A stretch of 40,068 nt of DNA from an uncultured Pelagibacteraceae bacterium (GTDB taxonomy: Bacteria > Pseudomonadota > Alphaproteobacteria > Pelagibacterales > Pelagibacteraceae): positions 1 to 40,068 of the forward strand of contig CACLDE010000006.1 of the NCBI GenBank assembly GCA_902605645.1, read 5' to 3'. This document shows, piece by piece, positions 9,174 through 18,505 of this stretch. Each line of letters opens with the position of its first letter. Within the stretch, counting starts at the first letter, position 1. The translations under genes were made by a program, and so were the position numbers. Below the pieces are notes generated by a model. That model had not been told where the DNA came from. It saw only the letters and a list, made by a program, of their open reading frames with translations, and did no database searches.

Positions 9174-10427
9174 TTAAGCAACTGATGTTGATTGTTTTTT
9201 ACCGTAAGTGATTATTGGGTCACTATCACCTTTGGCTGAAGATTTATCAATTGTTACTTTCAAAACATCCTCTTTATCAGGTAATTCGAACATGGTTTTT
9301 AGTAATATGTTCTCTAAAATAGATCTTAGCCCTCTTGCACCAGTTTTCTTTTTAATAGCCTTTTTAGCGATCTCCAGTACTGCTTCTTCTTGAAATTCAA
9401 GTTCTACGTTCTCAAATTCAAATAACCTTTTATATTGTTTAATGAGTGAGTTCTTTGGCTCTTTAAGAATTTTAATTAATGATGACTCGTTTAGTTCATC
9501 AAGAGTTGCTATGATTGGCATTCTTCCAATAAATTCTGGTATTAGTCCGTATTTGATTAAATCCTCAGGTTCCAAAGATTTCATTAATTCTGAAAGTGGC
9601 AATTCTTTGTAACTTTTAACTTTCGCACCAAATCCAATTGAACTTCCTTTGCCTCTGCTGTCAATAATTTTATCTAATCCAGCAAAAGCACCTCCACAAA
9701 TAAATAATATGTTTGTTGTGTCTACTTGTAAAAACTCTTGTTGAGGATGTTTTCTTCCACCTTGCGGAGGAACACTCGCAATAGTTCCTTCCATTATTTT
9801 TAGTAAAGCTTGTTGTACACCTTCTCCGGAAACATCTCTCGTTATGGAAGGGTTTTCAGATTTTCTGCTAATCTTGTCTACTTCATCAATATAAACTATA
9901 CCCCTTTGAGCTTTTTCAACATTATAATCTGCAGCTTGTAAAAGTTTTAAAATAATATTTTCTACATCTTCCCCTACATATCCCGCTTCTGTTAAAGTTG
10001 TGGCATCAGCCATTGTAAAAGGTACATCAAGTATTTTCGCTAAAGTTTGTGCTAACAAAGTTTTTCCACACCCAGTTGGACCTACTAATAAAATATTGGA
10101 TTTTGAAAGCTCTACATCTTTATTTGTTTTAACTTCATGATTAAGTCTTTTGTAATGATTGTGCACAGCAACAGATAAAACTTCTTTAGCTTTCTTTTGA
10201 CCAATAACATAATCATCTAAAACATTACAAATTTCTTTTGGGGTCGGGACTCCGTCCTGATGTTTTATGAGTGAGCTTTTATTTTCTTCTTTAATAATGT
10301 CCATACAAAGTTCAACACACTCATCACAGATAAAGACTGTAGGACCAGCAATAAGTTTTCTAACTTCGTGTTGACTTTTGCCACAAAAAGAACAGTACAA
10401 TATATTTTTATTATTTTTTTCACTCAT
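9174..10427 (-). CDS. clpX: ATP-dependent Clp protease ATP-binding subunit ClpX
   Basis: ClpX is the AAA+ unfoldase that feeds substrates to ClpP. The 417-residue product starts with the C4 zinc-binding domain ([10 protein letters not shown] and [10 protein letters not shown]). It then shows Walker A GPTGCGKT, the GYVG pore loop, and the IGF tripeptide in GSSIGFGAK that docks onto ClpP. All key elements are intact and the length is usual. The 79-bp spacer to clpP contains a 9-bp direct repeat (aagttgaaa on the plus strand, at 10451-10459 and 10478-10486). That spacer is long for this window and could hold a separate clpX promoter, but this is a guess. Confidence 0.98.
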   Translation of the reverse strand: MSEKNNKNILYCSFCGKSQHEVRKLIAGPTVFICDECVELCMDIIKEENKSSLIKHQDGVPTPKEICNVLDDYVIGQKKAKEVLSVAVHNHYKRLNHEVKTNKDVELSKSNILLVGPTGCGKTLLAQTLAKILDVPFTMADATTLTEAGYVGEDVENIILKLLQAADYNVEKAQRGIVYIDEVDKISRKSENPSITRDVSGEGVQQALLKIMEGTIASVPPQGGRKHPQQEFLQVDTTNILFICGGAFAGLDKIIDSRGKGSSIGFGAKVKSYKELPLSELMKSLEPEDLIKYGLIPEFIGRMPIIATLDELNESSLIKILKEPKNSLIKQYKRLFEFENVELEFQEEAVLEIAKKAIKKKTGARGLRSILENILLKTMFELPDKEDVLKVTIDKSSAKGDSDPIITYGKKQSTSVA

Positions 10428-10506
10428 AACGAATCAATAAGATGATAATAAAGTTGAAACAAAGCCTTATCAAGTCCAAGTTGAAATTTAAGCTAGATAT
10501 TGTGTG

Positions 10507-11118
10507 TTATTTTCTTTTTTCCACAACAGAGTCTATTAATCCAAATTTCTTGGCTTCATCTGGAGTCATAAAATTATCTCTTTCCAAAGCTTTTGAAATT
10601 TCTTCAACGGATTTTCCTGTGTGCTTTGAATAAATTGTATTAAGCCTGGATTTAAGCAATTGAATCTCTTTTGCATGAATTTGAATATCCGTAGCTTGGC
10701 CTTGAAAACCTGCTGAAGGTTGATGAACCATAATTCTTGAATTAGGTAATGAATATCTTTTTCCTTTTTCTCCTGCTGATAATAAAAAAGACCCCATAGA
10801 AGAAGCTTGACCAATACATAAAGTTGAAACTGGAGAATTAATATATTGCATGGTGTCATAAATACCTAAGCCAGAGGTAACCAATCCTCCTGGGCTGTTA
10901 ATATAAAAACTTATTTCTTTATTTGGATTTTCAGACTCTAAAAATAATAATTGTGCCGTTACCAACGAAGCAACATTATCATTAACTGGTCCAACAAGAA
11001 AAACTATCCTCTCTTTTAAAAGACGAGAATATATGTCGTAAGCCCTCTCTCCCTTGCTCGATTGTTCAACAACCATTGGAATTAAAGTGTTCATTTTTTC
11101 TTCAAAATCACGACTCAT
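10507..11118 (-). CDS. clpP: ATP-dependent Clp protease proteolytic subunit ClpP
   Basis: ClpP forms the double-heptameric proteolytic chamber used with ClpX. The 203-residue product carries the complete catalytic triad: Ser107 in GQASSMGS, His132 in [10 protein letters not shown] and Asp181 in LERDNFM. The N-terminal [20 protein letters not shown] segment is typical of the family. It lies 24 bp downstream of tig. The order tig-clpP-clpX-lon is conserved across many proteobacteria and suggests coordinated expression of folding and degradation functions. Confidence 0.98.
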   Translation of the reverse strand: MSRDFEEKMNTLIPMVVEQSSKGERAYDIYSRLLKERIVFLVGPVNDNVASLVTAQLLFLESENPNKEISFYINSPGGLVTSGLGIYDTMQYINSPVSTLCIGQASSMGSFLLSAGEKGKRYSLPNSRIMVHQPSAGFQGQATDIQIHAKEIQLLKSRLNTIYSKHTGKSVEEISKALERDNFMTPDEAKKFGLIDSVVEKRK

Positions 11119-11142
11119 AACTTTGTTTTATACAACTATTGG

Positions 11143-12501
11143 TTACTTTTTGCTAATTTTTTTTGATTTAGCCTCTTTAGACTCTTTCTTTTTAATTGTG
11201 GGAGTTGCTTTTGCTTTATGATTTTCGTTAAAGGTTTTTATCAATTTTTCTGCTTCTTTTATCGTTAATTCCTTTTTTACTGAATTAATTTTTGATTTAA
11301 AAAATTTAATAATTTTTTCTTCATAAATTGAGCTTTGTAGATGTTGAGTTGCTGACGGATTTTTTTGATAATACTCAAAAACAAATTTTTCTTGACCCGG
11401 CATACTTTTAACTTGTTTTTGAATTTCAGTTTTTATCTCATCTTCTGTAACTTTTATATTATTGGTTTCGCCATACTCATTTAAAATCAAACCTAACTTA
11501 ATTCTTTTTTTTACTGCTTGAGTGCTATTTTCATCTTTGTTGGAATTAGGCTTATTTGGAATTGATTTAAGTTCATTATCAATCAAATTTTGTGGCACTT
11601 CAACTGTATGACTTTTTTCTAATTGATCTAATATTTCTTTTTTTGTAATTGAGTTTAATGCCATATTATATTGATCAGTGATTTGATTTTTAATTTTGTG
11701 TGTCAAATCAGCTAAATCTTTTGCTCCTAGTTTTTTTGCAAAGTCATCATCAAGTTTATTTTTTTTTGGACTTTTTATGTTTAAAATTTCACAATTAAAT
11801 ATTGCTTTTTTATTAGCGAGTTCTTTTTTTGGATGATTTTGAGGGAGAGTAGATATAACTTTTTTCTTCTCATTCTTTTTTACACCAATAAGCTGTTTAT
11901 CAAATCCTTGTAAAAATAAATCTTTACCAAGTTCAATTGCAACATCTTTTCCGTTACTACCTTCAAATTCTTTGTCATCGACAGTTGCTTGATAATTGAA
12001 GATAACTTGATCACCTGTCTCAGACTTAGCATCACTTTTTTTGTTTTCAAAAGATTTGTACTCTTTAGAAAGGTTTTCCAATCTTTCTTCTAATACATCT
12101 TTGCTTACTTTAACTAAGTATTCTGAAATTTTATATTTCTCAAAAGTTTGTAGTTTTATTTCTGGTAATAAATCAAGTTGTAATTCAAAGTTAAGATCTT
12201 TACCTTCACCAAATGTTTTTAAATCGATTTTTGGTTGACCAGCTACTTTTAATTTTTTATCTTGAATAGCTTTTGTAGTGCTTTCTTTTAAAACTTTATC
12301 AATTACTTCGCCATAAATTGCTTTACCAAATTGATTTTTAATAACTGATGGAGGAACTTTGCCTTTACGAAACCCTTTAAGATCCACCTGATCTTGCAAT
12401 TCTAATAATCTATTATCCAGCTTTTTTTTTATTTCGTCTTTATCTACAATAATCGATAAAGTTGTTTTTAAGCCTTTTTTTGACTGTACTTGTACTTTCA
12501 T
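11143..12501 (-). CDS. tig: trigger factor (ribosome-associated chaperone, PPIase)
   Basis: Trigger factor binds the ribosomal exit tunnel and shields nascent chains. The 452-residue product has the N-terminal ribosome-binding domain with a GFRKGKVPPSVIKNQFG signature, a central FKBP-like PPIase domain (around GDQVIFNYQATVDDKEFEG), and an alpha-helical C-terminal chaperone domain ending in a lysine-rich tail. I chose the ATG at 12501 (MKVQVQSKKGL). A longer open frame reaches 12549 but runs through the tRNA-Leu gene and cannot be coding. The start codon is only 6 nt from the encoded CCA end of that tRNA, so tRNA maturation would leave a nearly leaderless tig mRNA. Confidence 0.96.
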   Translation of the reverse strand: MKVQVQSKKGLKTTLSIIVDKDEIKKKLDNRLLELQDQVDLKGFRKGKVPPSVIKNQFGKAIYGEVIDKVLKESTTKAIQDKKLKVAGQPKIDLKTFGEGKDLNFELQLDLLPEIKLQTFEKYKISEYLVKVSKDVLEERLENLSKEYKSFENKKSDAKSETGDQVIFNYQATVDDKEFEGSNGKDVAIELGKDLFLQGFDKQLIGVKKNEKKKVISTLPQNHPKKELANKKAIFNCEILNIKSPKKNKLDDDFAKKLGAKDLADLTHKIKNQITDQYNMALNSITKKEILDQLEKSHTVEVPQNLIDNELKSIPNKPNSNKDENSTQAVKKRIKLGLILNEYGETNNIKVTEDEIKTEIQKQVKSMPGQEKFVFEYYQKNPSATQHLQSSIYEEKIIKFFKSKINSVKKELTIKEAEKLIKTFNENHKAKATPTIKKKESKEAKSKKISKK

Positions 12502-12507
12502 AAATAT

Positions 12508-12592
12508 TGGTGGGCAAGAAGAGACTCGAACTCTTAAGCCTTGCGGCACTAGTTCCTAAGACTAGCGCGTATACCAATTCCGCCACTTGCCC
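12508..12592 (-). tRNA. tRNA-Leu (anticodon TAG)
   Basis: On the minus strand the gene begins GGGCAAG and ends CTTGCCCACCA, with a perfect seven-pair acceptor stem and encoded CCA. The anticodon loop CTTAGGA gives TAG. A long variable arm (TGCCGCAAGGCTT region) marks it as class II. It is 85 nt. It lies inside a run of minus-strand protein genes: 18 nt after the WecA-like gene and 6 nt before tig. It is therefore probably cut out of a polycistronic transcript. Confidence 0.96.
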
Positions 12593-12610
12593 TTGTTAAT
12601 TTAATAAGTT

Positions 12611-13684
12611 TTATATATCAATTTTTTTTTTTACAAAACTATTTAGTCTAAAATATGCCAATAAATAAATAATAATTAAGGAAAAAAACCAATACTTACA
12701 CATCGAACCGTTTTCTCGCACCAAAATACTTGGTAAAACTAAAAAACTATAAATTAGATTGATTAATAATGTATTTAAGTAATTACAGTCTCTATCTGGA
12801 TTTTTTAAATTTAAAATTTTATAAGACAACATATGAAGATGTTCGCCATCAGGTTTAATAGGTGATTTCTTTTGGACCAATTTTCTAAAAAATGAAAAAA
12901 AAACCTCAAAAAATAAATAAAATAACAAAATAGTAAAAAAGAATGATGAAACATTTGTATTTAAGTTATTTGTTTCTATTACATTTAATGCGGTAAAAGT
13001 ACCGAATAGATAAGCACCACCATCACCCATAAAAATTTTTGCTGATGGAAAATTAAATAATAAAAATATTAAAAGAATTATTATTTGAGCTGTAATTAAA
13101 ATTGATAGAGGTTGAAGTTCATTATCAATGTTAATAAACAATAATATTGAATTTATAATTATTAATTGAAATGCTAAAAGTCCATTAAAACCATCAATTA
13201 AATTAGATCCATTAATTATAAATAAAAAACATAAAATTATAAAAAAGAGGTAAACTATTTTTATACTTAAAATTTGATTTAGAAAGATAAAGTCAATTCC
13301 GTATATTTGAATTGAAAAAACTTTTACGGAAACTAATAGAATAGCAGCCATCAAAGCTAATCTTGATTTAGGACTTAATCTAAATTTAATATCATCTAAA
13401 AAGCCAATTAAAAATAAGCCTGTTCCAAGTACTAAATAATCAACATAAAATGAGGAGAACAAAAGATTGTTTAATGTAGCAAATATAAAAAAAGATATTA
13501 AACATGCTAAACCACCACTTCTAGGTATATTACTTTTATGGAAAGCCTGAGGTTTATCGAAATCACTATCTAATAATAAACCATCCATTATTTTGTGAGA
13601 AAATTTTTGAATTATAAAAAAAGTAAAAAAACTGAGAAATGAAAATATAGATAACAGGCTAAACTCAAGAGACTCGCTTTGCAT
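12611..13684 (-). CDS. MraY/WecA-family polyprenyl-phosphate sugar-phosphate transferase
   Basis: The 357-residue integral membrane protein belongs to the glycosyltransferase 4 family, which transfers a sugar phosphate from a UDP-sugar to undecaprenyl phosphate and starts a lipid-linked glycan. Visible signatures are the N-terminal HKSNIPRSGGLA segment, GFLDDIKFRLSPKSRL with the metal-binding DD, NLIDGFNGL, and IFMGDGGAYLFG. The HxxxP-type loop with a short C-terminal region looks more WecA/WbpL-like (O-antigen or capsule initiation) than MraY-like, but no substrate can be assigned. It follows the EamA gene by 6 nt and precedes tRNA-Leu. It may connect with the sugar-modifying genes elsewhere in the window. 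Confidence 0.82.
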   Translation of the reverse strand: MQSESLEFSLLSIFSFLSFFTFFIIQKFSHKIMDGLLLDSDFDKPQAFHKSNIPRSGGLACLISFFIFATLNNLLFSSFYVDYLVLGTGLFLIGFLDDIKFRLSPKSRLALMAAILLVSVKVFSIQIYGIDFIFLNQILSIKIVYLFFIILCFLFIINGSNLIDGFNGLLAFQLIIINSILLFINIDNELQPLSILITAQIIILLIFLLFNFPSAKIFMGDGGAYLFGTFTALNVIETNNLNTNVSSFFFTILLFYLFFEVFFSFFRKLVQKKSPIKPDGEHLHMLSYKILNLKNPDRDCNYLNTLLINLIYSFLVLPSILVRENGSMCKYWFFSLIIIYLLAYFRLNSFVKKKIDI

Positions 13685-13690
13685 TAGATA

Positions 13691-14575
13691 TTAATTTAAT
13701 CCTTTATTGTTTTTTTTTACAATATAAATTCCAAATATTATTATACTCAATGAAATCATAACACGCCAAGTAATTACTTCATCCATAAGGAAATATCCAA
13801 AGAATACTCCAAAAATTGGAATTAAGTATGCTACTTGAGTTTGAAAAACTAGTCCATTCACAGATAAAATTCTAAATCTTATTAGCCAAGCCAATCCTGT
13901 CGCAACAATACCTAAATAAAGTAAAGACAATGTAGACTCTAAAGATGGGTCGGCTTGCCAAGGTTTTTCTAAAATTATCGCCATCGGAAAAAGGAAAATT
14001 AAAGACCATACAGTTGTAGATGTGGTGACGTTTTCATTTCCTTTATTTTTTATTCGTATAGTCAATATGCCGCCAATAGAGTAAAATGTTGAGCCTAAAA
14101 TAGTAATTAAAGCGAAAATATAATTACTTTCATTAATAATAATTTTATCTAAAAATAGAAATAAAATTCCTGAAAAACCTACAAGGACTCCTATAACCTT
14201 AAATATATTAATTTTTTCATTTTTTGTAAAAAAATGAGCTAATATTGTTCCGCTTAATGGTGTTGTACTCATCAACATTGCAGCTAAATAACTATTTATT
14301 TTACTTGTGCCTATAGCTATTAGAATAAATGGAATTGCTATGTTGCATAAACCTATTAAAGCATAGTGCTTCCATTCTTCTGAAAAAGCCTCTATTTTAA
14401 TTTTCTTAAATTTACAAAGTAAAATTAATGGAGCGCTAGCAAATATTACTCGTACTAAAGCTAAAGTAATTGGCTCATAGGAATAAGTGGCAATTTTAAT
14501 GTTAAAGAAAGATGAGCCCCAAATTAAGCCTAATAAAACTAGTAAAAATATATCAAATGAATTGGCCTCTCTCAT
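13691..14575 (-). CDS. EamA-family (DMT superfamily) transporter
   Basis: The 294-residue product is a polytopic inner-membrane protein with about ten helices in two EamA repeats. The first begins FDIFLLVLLGLIWGSSFF, with GSSFF typical of the family. The second has an ILGSTFYSIGGI segment. The ending YIVKKN is also characteristic. DMT exporters move amino acids, nucleotides or other metabolites, and the substrate here cannot be read. I chose the ATG at 14575 over a TTG at 14584. It is the first gene of the minus-strand run leading to tig-clpP-clpX-lon and diverges from glnA over about 107 bp. Confidence 0.85.
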   Translation of the reverse strand: MREANSFDIFLLVLLGLIWGSSFFNIKIATYSYEPITLALVRVIFASAPLILLCKFKKIKIEAFSEEWKHYALIGLCNIAIPFILIAIGTSKINSYLAAMLMSTTPLSGTILAHFFTKNEKINIFKVIGVLVGFSGILFLFLDKIIINESNYIFALITILGSTFYSIGGILTIRIKNKGNENVTTSTTVWSLIFLFPMAIILEKPWQADPSLESTLSLLYLGIVATGLAWLIRFRILSVNGLVFQTQVAYLIPIFGVFFGYFLMDEVITWRVMISLSIIIFGIYIVKKNNKGLN

Positions 14576-14643
14576 AATATGCAATCTAAAATTGTATTGA
14601 TGCTATAAACGCATAGCTGATATCATTTTATTAGAGGATATTC

Positions 14644-14649
14644 TATAAT
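14644..14649 (+). promoter_or_regulatory. candidate -10 element for glnA
   Basis: A perfect TATAAT hexamer lies 34 bp upstream of the glnA ATG. No good -35 sits 16-18 bp before it; the best is a TATCAT-like sequence around 14621. I saw no sigma-54 GG-N10-GC element. Given the high AT content, the match may be chance. Confidence 0.3.
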
Positions 14650-14682
14650 TAAATTCTGTTACATAAATCGCAATTTAAATTT

Positions 14683-16089
14683 ATGAGCGCCAGCAAAATT
14701 TTAAAACTTATTAAAGATAAAGAAGTTGAGTACGTAGACCTGAGATTTACAGATCCTAGAGGTAAGTTACAACATGTTACTCAAGATTTACAGACAGTTG
14801 ATGAGGACATGCTCAACGATGGAATTTTTTTTGATGGCTCCTCAATAGCTGGTTGGAAAGCAATTAATGAGTCGGATATGATTCTCAAGCCTGATCTATC
14901 TAGTAATTTCATAGATCCATTTTTTTCACATACAACATTAGTTCTTTTTTGTGATGTAATGGATCCAATTACAAAAACTTATTATGAGAGAGATCCTCGA
15001 TCGACTGCAAAAAAAGCTGAAGCATACTTAAAAAAAACTAATATAGGTGATAAAGCTTATTTTGGTCCAGAACCAGAATTTTTTGTATTTGATGATGTAA
15101 GGTTCACAAACCTTATGAATAAAGTAAGTTATGAAGTCGATAGCTCGGAAGGCCCGTATAACACCGGAAAAGAATATGAGAATGGAAATTTAGGACACAG
15201 ACCAAAAGTCAAAGGAGGATACTTCCCAGTTCCTCCGGTTGATAGCGCCCAAGATTTAAGATCTGAATGTTTAAAAGCAATGAAAGATATGGGTGTAAAA
15301 GTTGAAAAACATCACCACGAAGTTGCGCCTAGCCAACATGAGCTTGGAACATTATTTAATACTTTAGTCAATCAAGGTGATGCTATGCAAATTTATAAAT
15401 ATGCAGTTCATAACGTAGCCAACTCTTTTGGTAAAACTGCTACATTTATGCCAAAACCTGTTAAAAACGACAATGGTTCAGGTATGCATGTTCATCAATC
15501 AATTTTTAAAGGTGAGAAACCCTTGTTTGCAGGAGATAAATACGCAGGTTTATCAGATGATTGTTTGCATTACATCGGTGGTATTATCAAACACGCTAGA
15601 GCACTTAATGCTTTTTCGAACGCTTCAACAAATAGTTACAAACGATTAATACCTGGATTTGAGGCTCCTGTATTATTAGCATACTCTTCTAGAAATAGAT
15701 CTGCAAGTTGTAGAATACCATTTAGTACAAGTAAAAAAGGTAAAAGAGTAGAAGTAAGATTTGGTGATGCGGCTGGAAATCCATACTTAACTTTTGCATC
15801 GATGTTAATGGCTGGGTTAGATGGTATTAAAAATAAAATTAAACCTGGTAAGCCAATGGATCAAGATTTGTACGCATTAGGCCCCGAAGAAGTCAAAGGT
15901 ATTCCAACTGTTTGTTCATCTTTACGACAAGCTTGTGTTGCTTTAGATGAAGATAGAAAATTTTTAACTCAAGGTGGCGTGTTTACCGATGATCAAATAG
16001 ACGCTTACATTGATTTAAAAATGGAAGAAGTAAACAACTTTCAAGATACTCCGCATCCTATTGAGTACGAAATGTATTATAGTTGTTAA
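14683..16089 (+). CDS. glnA: glutamine synthetase type I
   Basis: GlnA makes glutamine from glutamate, ammonia and ATP and is the main ammonium-assimilating enzyme. The 468-residue product matches GSI length. Motifs seen include DGSSIAGW (50s loop), the metal site in [18 protein letters not shown], the NRSASCRIP substrate loop and the VEVRFGD segment. Tyr397 in [12 protein letters not shown] aligns with the tyrosine adenylylated by GlnE in GSI-beta enzymes, so covalent control is possible. The gene is divergent from the EamA gene. Its stop lies only 5 bp from the stop of the oppositely oriented glutaminase. Confidence 0.98.
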   Translation: MSASKILKLIKDKEVEYVDLRFTDPRGKLQHVTQDLQTVDEDMLNDGIFFDGSSIAGWKAINESDMILKPDLSSNFIDPFFSHTTLVLFCDVMDPITKTYYERDPRSTAKKAEAYLKKTNIGDKAYFGPEPEFFVFDDVRFTNLMNKVSYEVDSSEGPYNTGKEYENGNLGHRPKVKGGYFPVPPVDSAQDLRSECLKAMKDMGVKVEKHHHEVAPSQHELGTLFNTLVNQGDAMQIYKYAVHNVANSFGKTATFMPKPVKNDNGSGMHVHQSIFKGEKPLFAGDKYAGLSDDCLHYIGGIIKHARALNAFSNASTNSYKRLIPGFEAPVLLAYSSRNRSASCRIPFSTSKKGKRVEVRFGDAAGNPYLTFASMLMAGLDGIKNKIKPGKPMDQDLYALGPEEVKGIPTVCSSLRQACVALDEDRKFLTQGGVFTDDQIDAYIDLKMEEVNNFQDTPHPIEYEMYYSC

Positions 16090-16094
16090 GCGGA

Positions 16095-18110
16095 TTATTT
16101 AAAATCTTTAAGATAATTTATTACAGATTTTCTTTTTTCTCTTTTAGCCTCATCTAAAGGTGTAGCTCCCCACCTATCACGGACAAATACTGGATGCCCA
16201 TGCGAAACTAAATATTCGACTACCTCCAAGCAACCCTCTGCTGCTGCAAGATGTAAAGCAGTTCTAGAATCATAGTCACCTGCGTGTACAGGTACTCCTT
16301 TAGCGATCAAGCTTCGAATACCCTCAACGTTATTTTCAAAAGCTGCGAATAATAGTTCAATTACTGCCAGTTCGTCATCGTAAATTGCCATCTTATCCGT
16401 CTTTCCATTTGGATCTTCAACTAAATGCGATGCTTGAGTATAGTTAATATCTAGTTTTTCATATTCTTTTACAATATCTTTATGGTTATTATTTTTTGCA
16501 TCAAAGTAACCATATCCTCCCCAACGATCAGGTATTGGTTTCACACCTTGTTTAAGTAAAAATTGAACTGCTTCTAGTTGTCCTTCAGCTGAGGCCAGAT
16601 GCAATGGAGTTCTCATATCATAGTCTCCAATTTGAAGATCTCTTTGTTCACTAACAAGACGTTCTAATGTTCTAATATTTCCATTACTCGCAGCCCAAAT
16701 AGCTTCTCCACAACTATTTGCACGCCATTTTGAAATTGGTATTTTTGGATCAAGACGATCTGTGTCTGTCATCGTACCATCAAAAGTATGAACTAAATAT
16801 TTTGACGTTATTCGCTTCGCCATTTCGATTCCTCGAACACTATTGCCTTGTTTGTCTAAGCGTGGAGAAAAAATACATATTCCCATTAATCTTGGTACTA
16901 CCAATATAACTCCTCCTCCTACTCCACTTTTTGCTGGTAACCCCACTTGTTGAAAGAATGTACCGCTAGCATTGTACATTCCACTAGTTTGTAAAACGGG
17001 TAAACAGTTTCTTACTGTTTTCTGGCTTAACACACGATCTTGAGAAATAGGACAAACACCACTATTTGCAAGTGTAGCAGCAGCTGTTGCAAAATTTACT
17101 GAGGTCATCTCTAGTGAACATATGCTAAAATAAAGTTTAAGAGCTTCTGTGACTGCAGGTTCAGAATAAAAGTCAAATTCATCTTCATCAGGATGGATAT
17201 CATTATGTAGCTTAGTTTTAGTGTGAGGTAAATTTCCTGTAGCCATTAAAAGATATCCCATGGCAATATTATTATATCCTGTAAAATTTTCTTGCCGTGC
17301 CATATCTTTATTGAATCTTGGTAACTCTGCACTAAAATTATCTTTTGGAGACCAGCCTATTAATCTTCCAAATTGTTGTCTTATGTATCTTAATCTTTGA
17401 CTATGTGACTCTTCTGGACCTATAAGACCTGCTGTCATTATAGCGCCAGCGTTGACCATTGGATTGAAAGGTATGCGGTTAAGTTGACCAACTGCAGTTT
17501 TAGCTAACAGAGTAAGATCATCAAATTGTCTACCAGAGGGTTCTTGACCAACATGTTGGTGAACTTTTTCTAATCCTAATTTTTCCATTGCAAAGCAGTA
17601 ATTAAAAGGTTTGCACATAGATTGAATTGAAAAATCAACCTCACTGTCACCTTTTTGATATATCTGACCATCTGTTGTAACAATTGCGACGCCAAATTGG
17701 TCTGGATCAACATTAGCTAGAGGAGGAATATACGAAGCTAATTCTCCTGATTTAACTTTTTTGACCTCTTCAAACATATCATTTAAATTTTTTGCAAAGT
17801 AGGTGAAGTCTGGTATTGATAGTTCGCCTCGTAAGGCTTTTTCAACAATTAATTCTGAACTTCGGATAATTTCAATAAAGTCTTCGAATACAATTTTATC
17901 ACCATGTGCATCTAAATTTTGAAAAAGGCTAAATAGTCTTTTATCGTTTGCTTTTAAACCAGAATTTAACAAAACATCTTTAAATCTCTTTGTTTTGATT
18001 GTTTCATTATCATCTTCACATAGAGAGAAAAATAAATTTGCTTCACGTTTCGATTTGGATTTTAATTTCTCTAAAAGGGTAGATTTATTTTTATAAGAGT
18101 TTTTTTTCAT
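16095..18110 (-). CDS. glutaminase with EF-hand-like N-terminus and ankyrin repeats
   Basis: The product (671 residues) is predicted to hydrolyse glutamine to glutamate and ammonia. The architecture matches animal-type glutaminases rather than the roughly 300-residue E. coli YbaS/GlsA form. It has an N-terminal helical region with a degenerate EF-hand-like loop (DAHGDKIVFEDF at 67-78). The glutaminase domain spans about 125-440, with the catalytic Ser164-x-x-Lys167 in SIQSMCKPF, followed by NPMVNAGAI, FTGYNNIAMGYLL and LPAKSGVGGG. The C-terminus holds two ankyrin blocks (about 470-555 and 586-671) that look like copies of each other. It converges on glnA with a 5-bp gap, so the two opposing activities of glutamine metabolism are encoded tail to tail. 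It is larger than most bacterial glutaminases but has no visible damage. Confidence 0.93.
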   Translation of the reverse strand: MKKNSYKNKSTLLEKLKSKSKREANLFFSLCEDDNETIKTKRFKDVLLNSGLKANDKRLFSLFQNLDAHGDKIVFEDFIEIIRSSELIVEKALRGELSIPDFTYFAKNLNDMFEEVKKVKSGELASYIPPLANVDPDQFGVAIVTTDGQIYQKGDSEVDFSIQSMCKPFNYCFAMEKLGLEKVHQHVGQEPSGRQFDDLTLLAKTAVGQLNRIPFNPMVNAGAIMTAGLIGPEESHSQRLRYIRQQFGRLIGWSPKDNFSAELPRFNKDMARQENFTGYNNIAMGYLLMATGNLPHTKTKLHNDIHPDEDEFDFYSEPAVTEALKLYFSICSLEMTSVNFATAAATLANSGVCPISQDRVLSQKTVRNCLPVLQTSGMYNASGTFFQQVGLPAKSGVGGGVILVVPRLMGICIFSPRLDKQGNSVRGIEMAKRITSKYLVHTFDGTMTDTDRLDPKIPISKWRANSCGEAIWAASNGNIRTLERLVSEQRDLQIGDYDMRTPLHLASAEGQLEAVQFLLKQGVKPIPDRWGGYGYFDAKNNNHKDIVKEYEKLDINYTQASHLVEDPNGKTDKMAIYDDELAVIELLFAAFENNVEGIRSLIAKGVPVHAGDYDSRTALHLAAAEGCLEVVEYLVSHGHPVFVRDRWGATPLDEAKREKRKSVINYLKDFK
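16098..16355 (-). repeat. ankyrin block, copy 2 (within glutaminase)
   Basis: Codons for about residues 586-671, ending at the stop codon. The block contains GDYDSRTALHLAAAEG and VFVRDRWGATPLDEA. It matches copy 1 in register. The two blocks are separated by a linker of about 30 residues with no ankyrin consensus. Confidence 0.75.
16446..16703 (-). repeat. ankyrin block, copy 1 (within glutaminase)
   Basis: Codons for about residues 470-555. The block contains GDYDMRTPLHLASAEG followed by a second repeat ending PIPDRWGG. It aligns, at an offset of 116 residues, with copy 2, sharing GDYD, RT, LHLA, AEG, LE and DRWG. The protein-level repeat is clear. DNA-level identity looks low, so the duplication is old. 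Confidence 0.75.
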
Positions 18111-18166
18111 TAAAAATTAAGTTAATAATTTTATTTAAAAAAAACAACCCATAATCTTTTTGAAAT

Positions 18167-18505
18167 TTAACTTGTTTTAAAGGACTCTCCACATCCGCAT
18201 CGTTCAGTCTCATTAGGATTTTTAAAAACAAATTGTGATGAAAATTTTTCTTTTTTATAGTCCATTTCTGTTCCTAGAAGATAAATAATAGCAGCAGGGT
18301 CTATGAAAACTTTTACTCCCTTATCCTCAATAACTTCATCATTTACTTTTTTATCTTTTGCATATTCCATTGAATAACTCATACCAGCGCAACCACCAGA
18401 TTTTACTCCTACTCTTACTCCAATAGTTTTATTGTCTGCATTTGTCATTATCTCTTTAATTCTAGCAGCTGCAGTATCAGATAATTTGATAATTTGATTG
18501 CTCAT
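18167..18505 (-). CDS. sufA: HesB/SufA/ErpA A-type Fe-S carrier
   Basis: This 112-residue A-type carrier protein receives Fe-S clusters and passes them to target enzymes. The three conserved ligands are present: Cys39 in SGGCAGMSY, and Cys103 and Cys105 in ERCGCGESF. It is the last gene of the suf operon. Its start overlaps the stop of the DUF59 gene as ATGA (4 bp), which implies coupled translation. SufA, IscA and ErpA cannot be separated by sequence alone; the operon position favours the name SufA. Confidence 0.93.
   Translation of the reverse strand: MSNQIIKLSDTAAARIKEIMTNADNKTIGVRVGVKSGGCAGMSYSMEYAKDKKVNDEVIEDKGVKVFIDPAAIIYLLGTEMDYKKEKFSSQFVFKNPNETERCGCGESFKTS

Noticed and set aside
10566-10859. 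97-codon minus-strand frame inside clpP
   Set aside because: It overlaps the clpP frame with its complete catalytic triad and shows no family motif.
12502-12549. N-terminal extension of trigger factor
   Set aside because: The extension translates the tRNA-Leu sequence. The ATG at 12501 gives the normal N-terminus.
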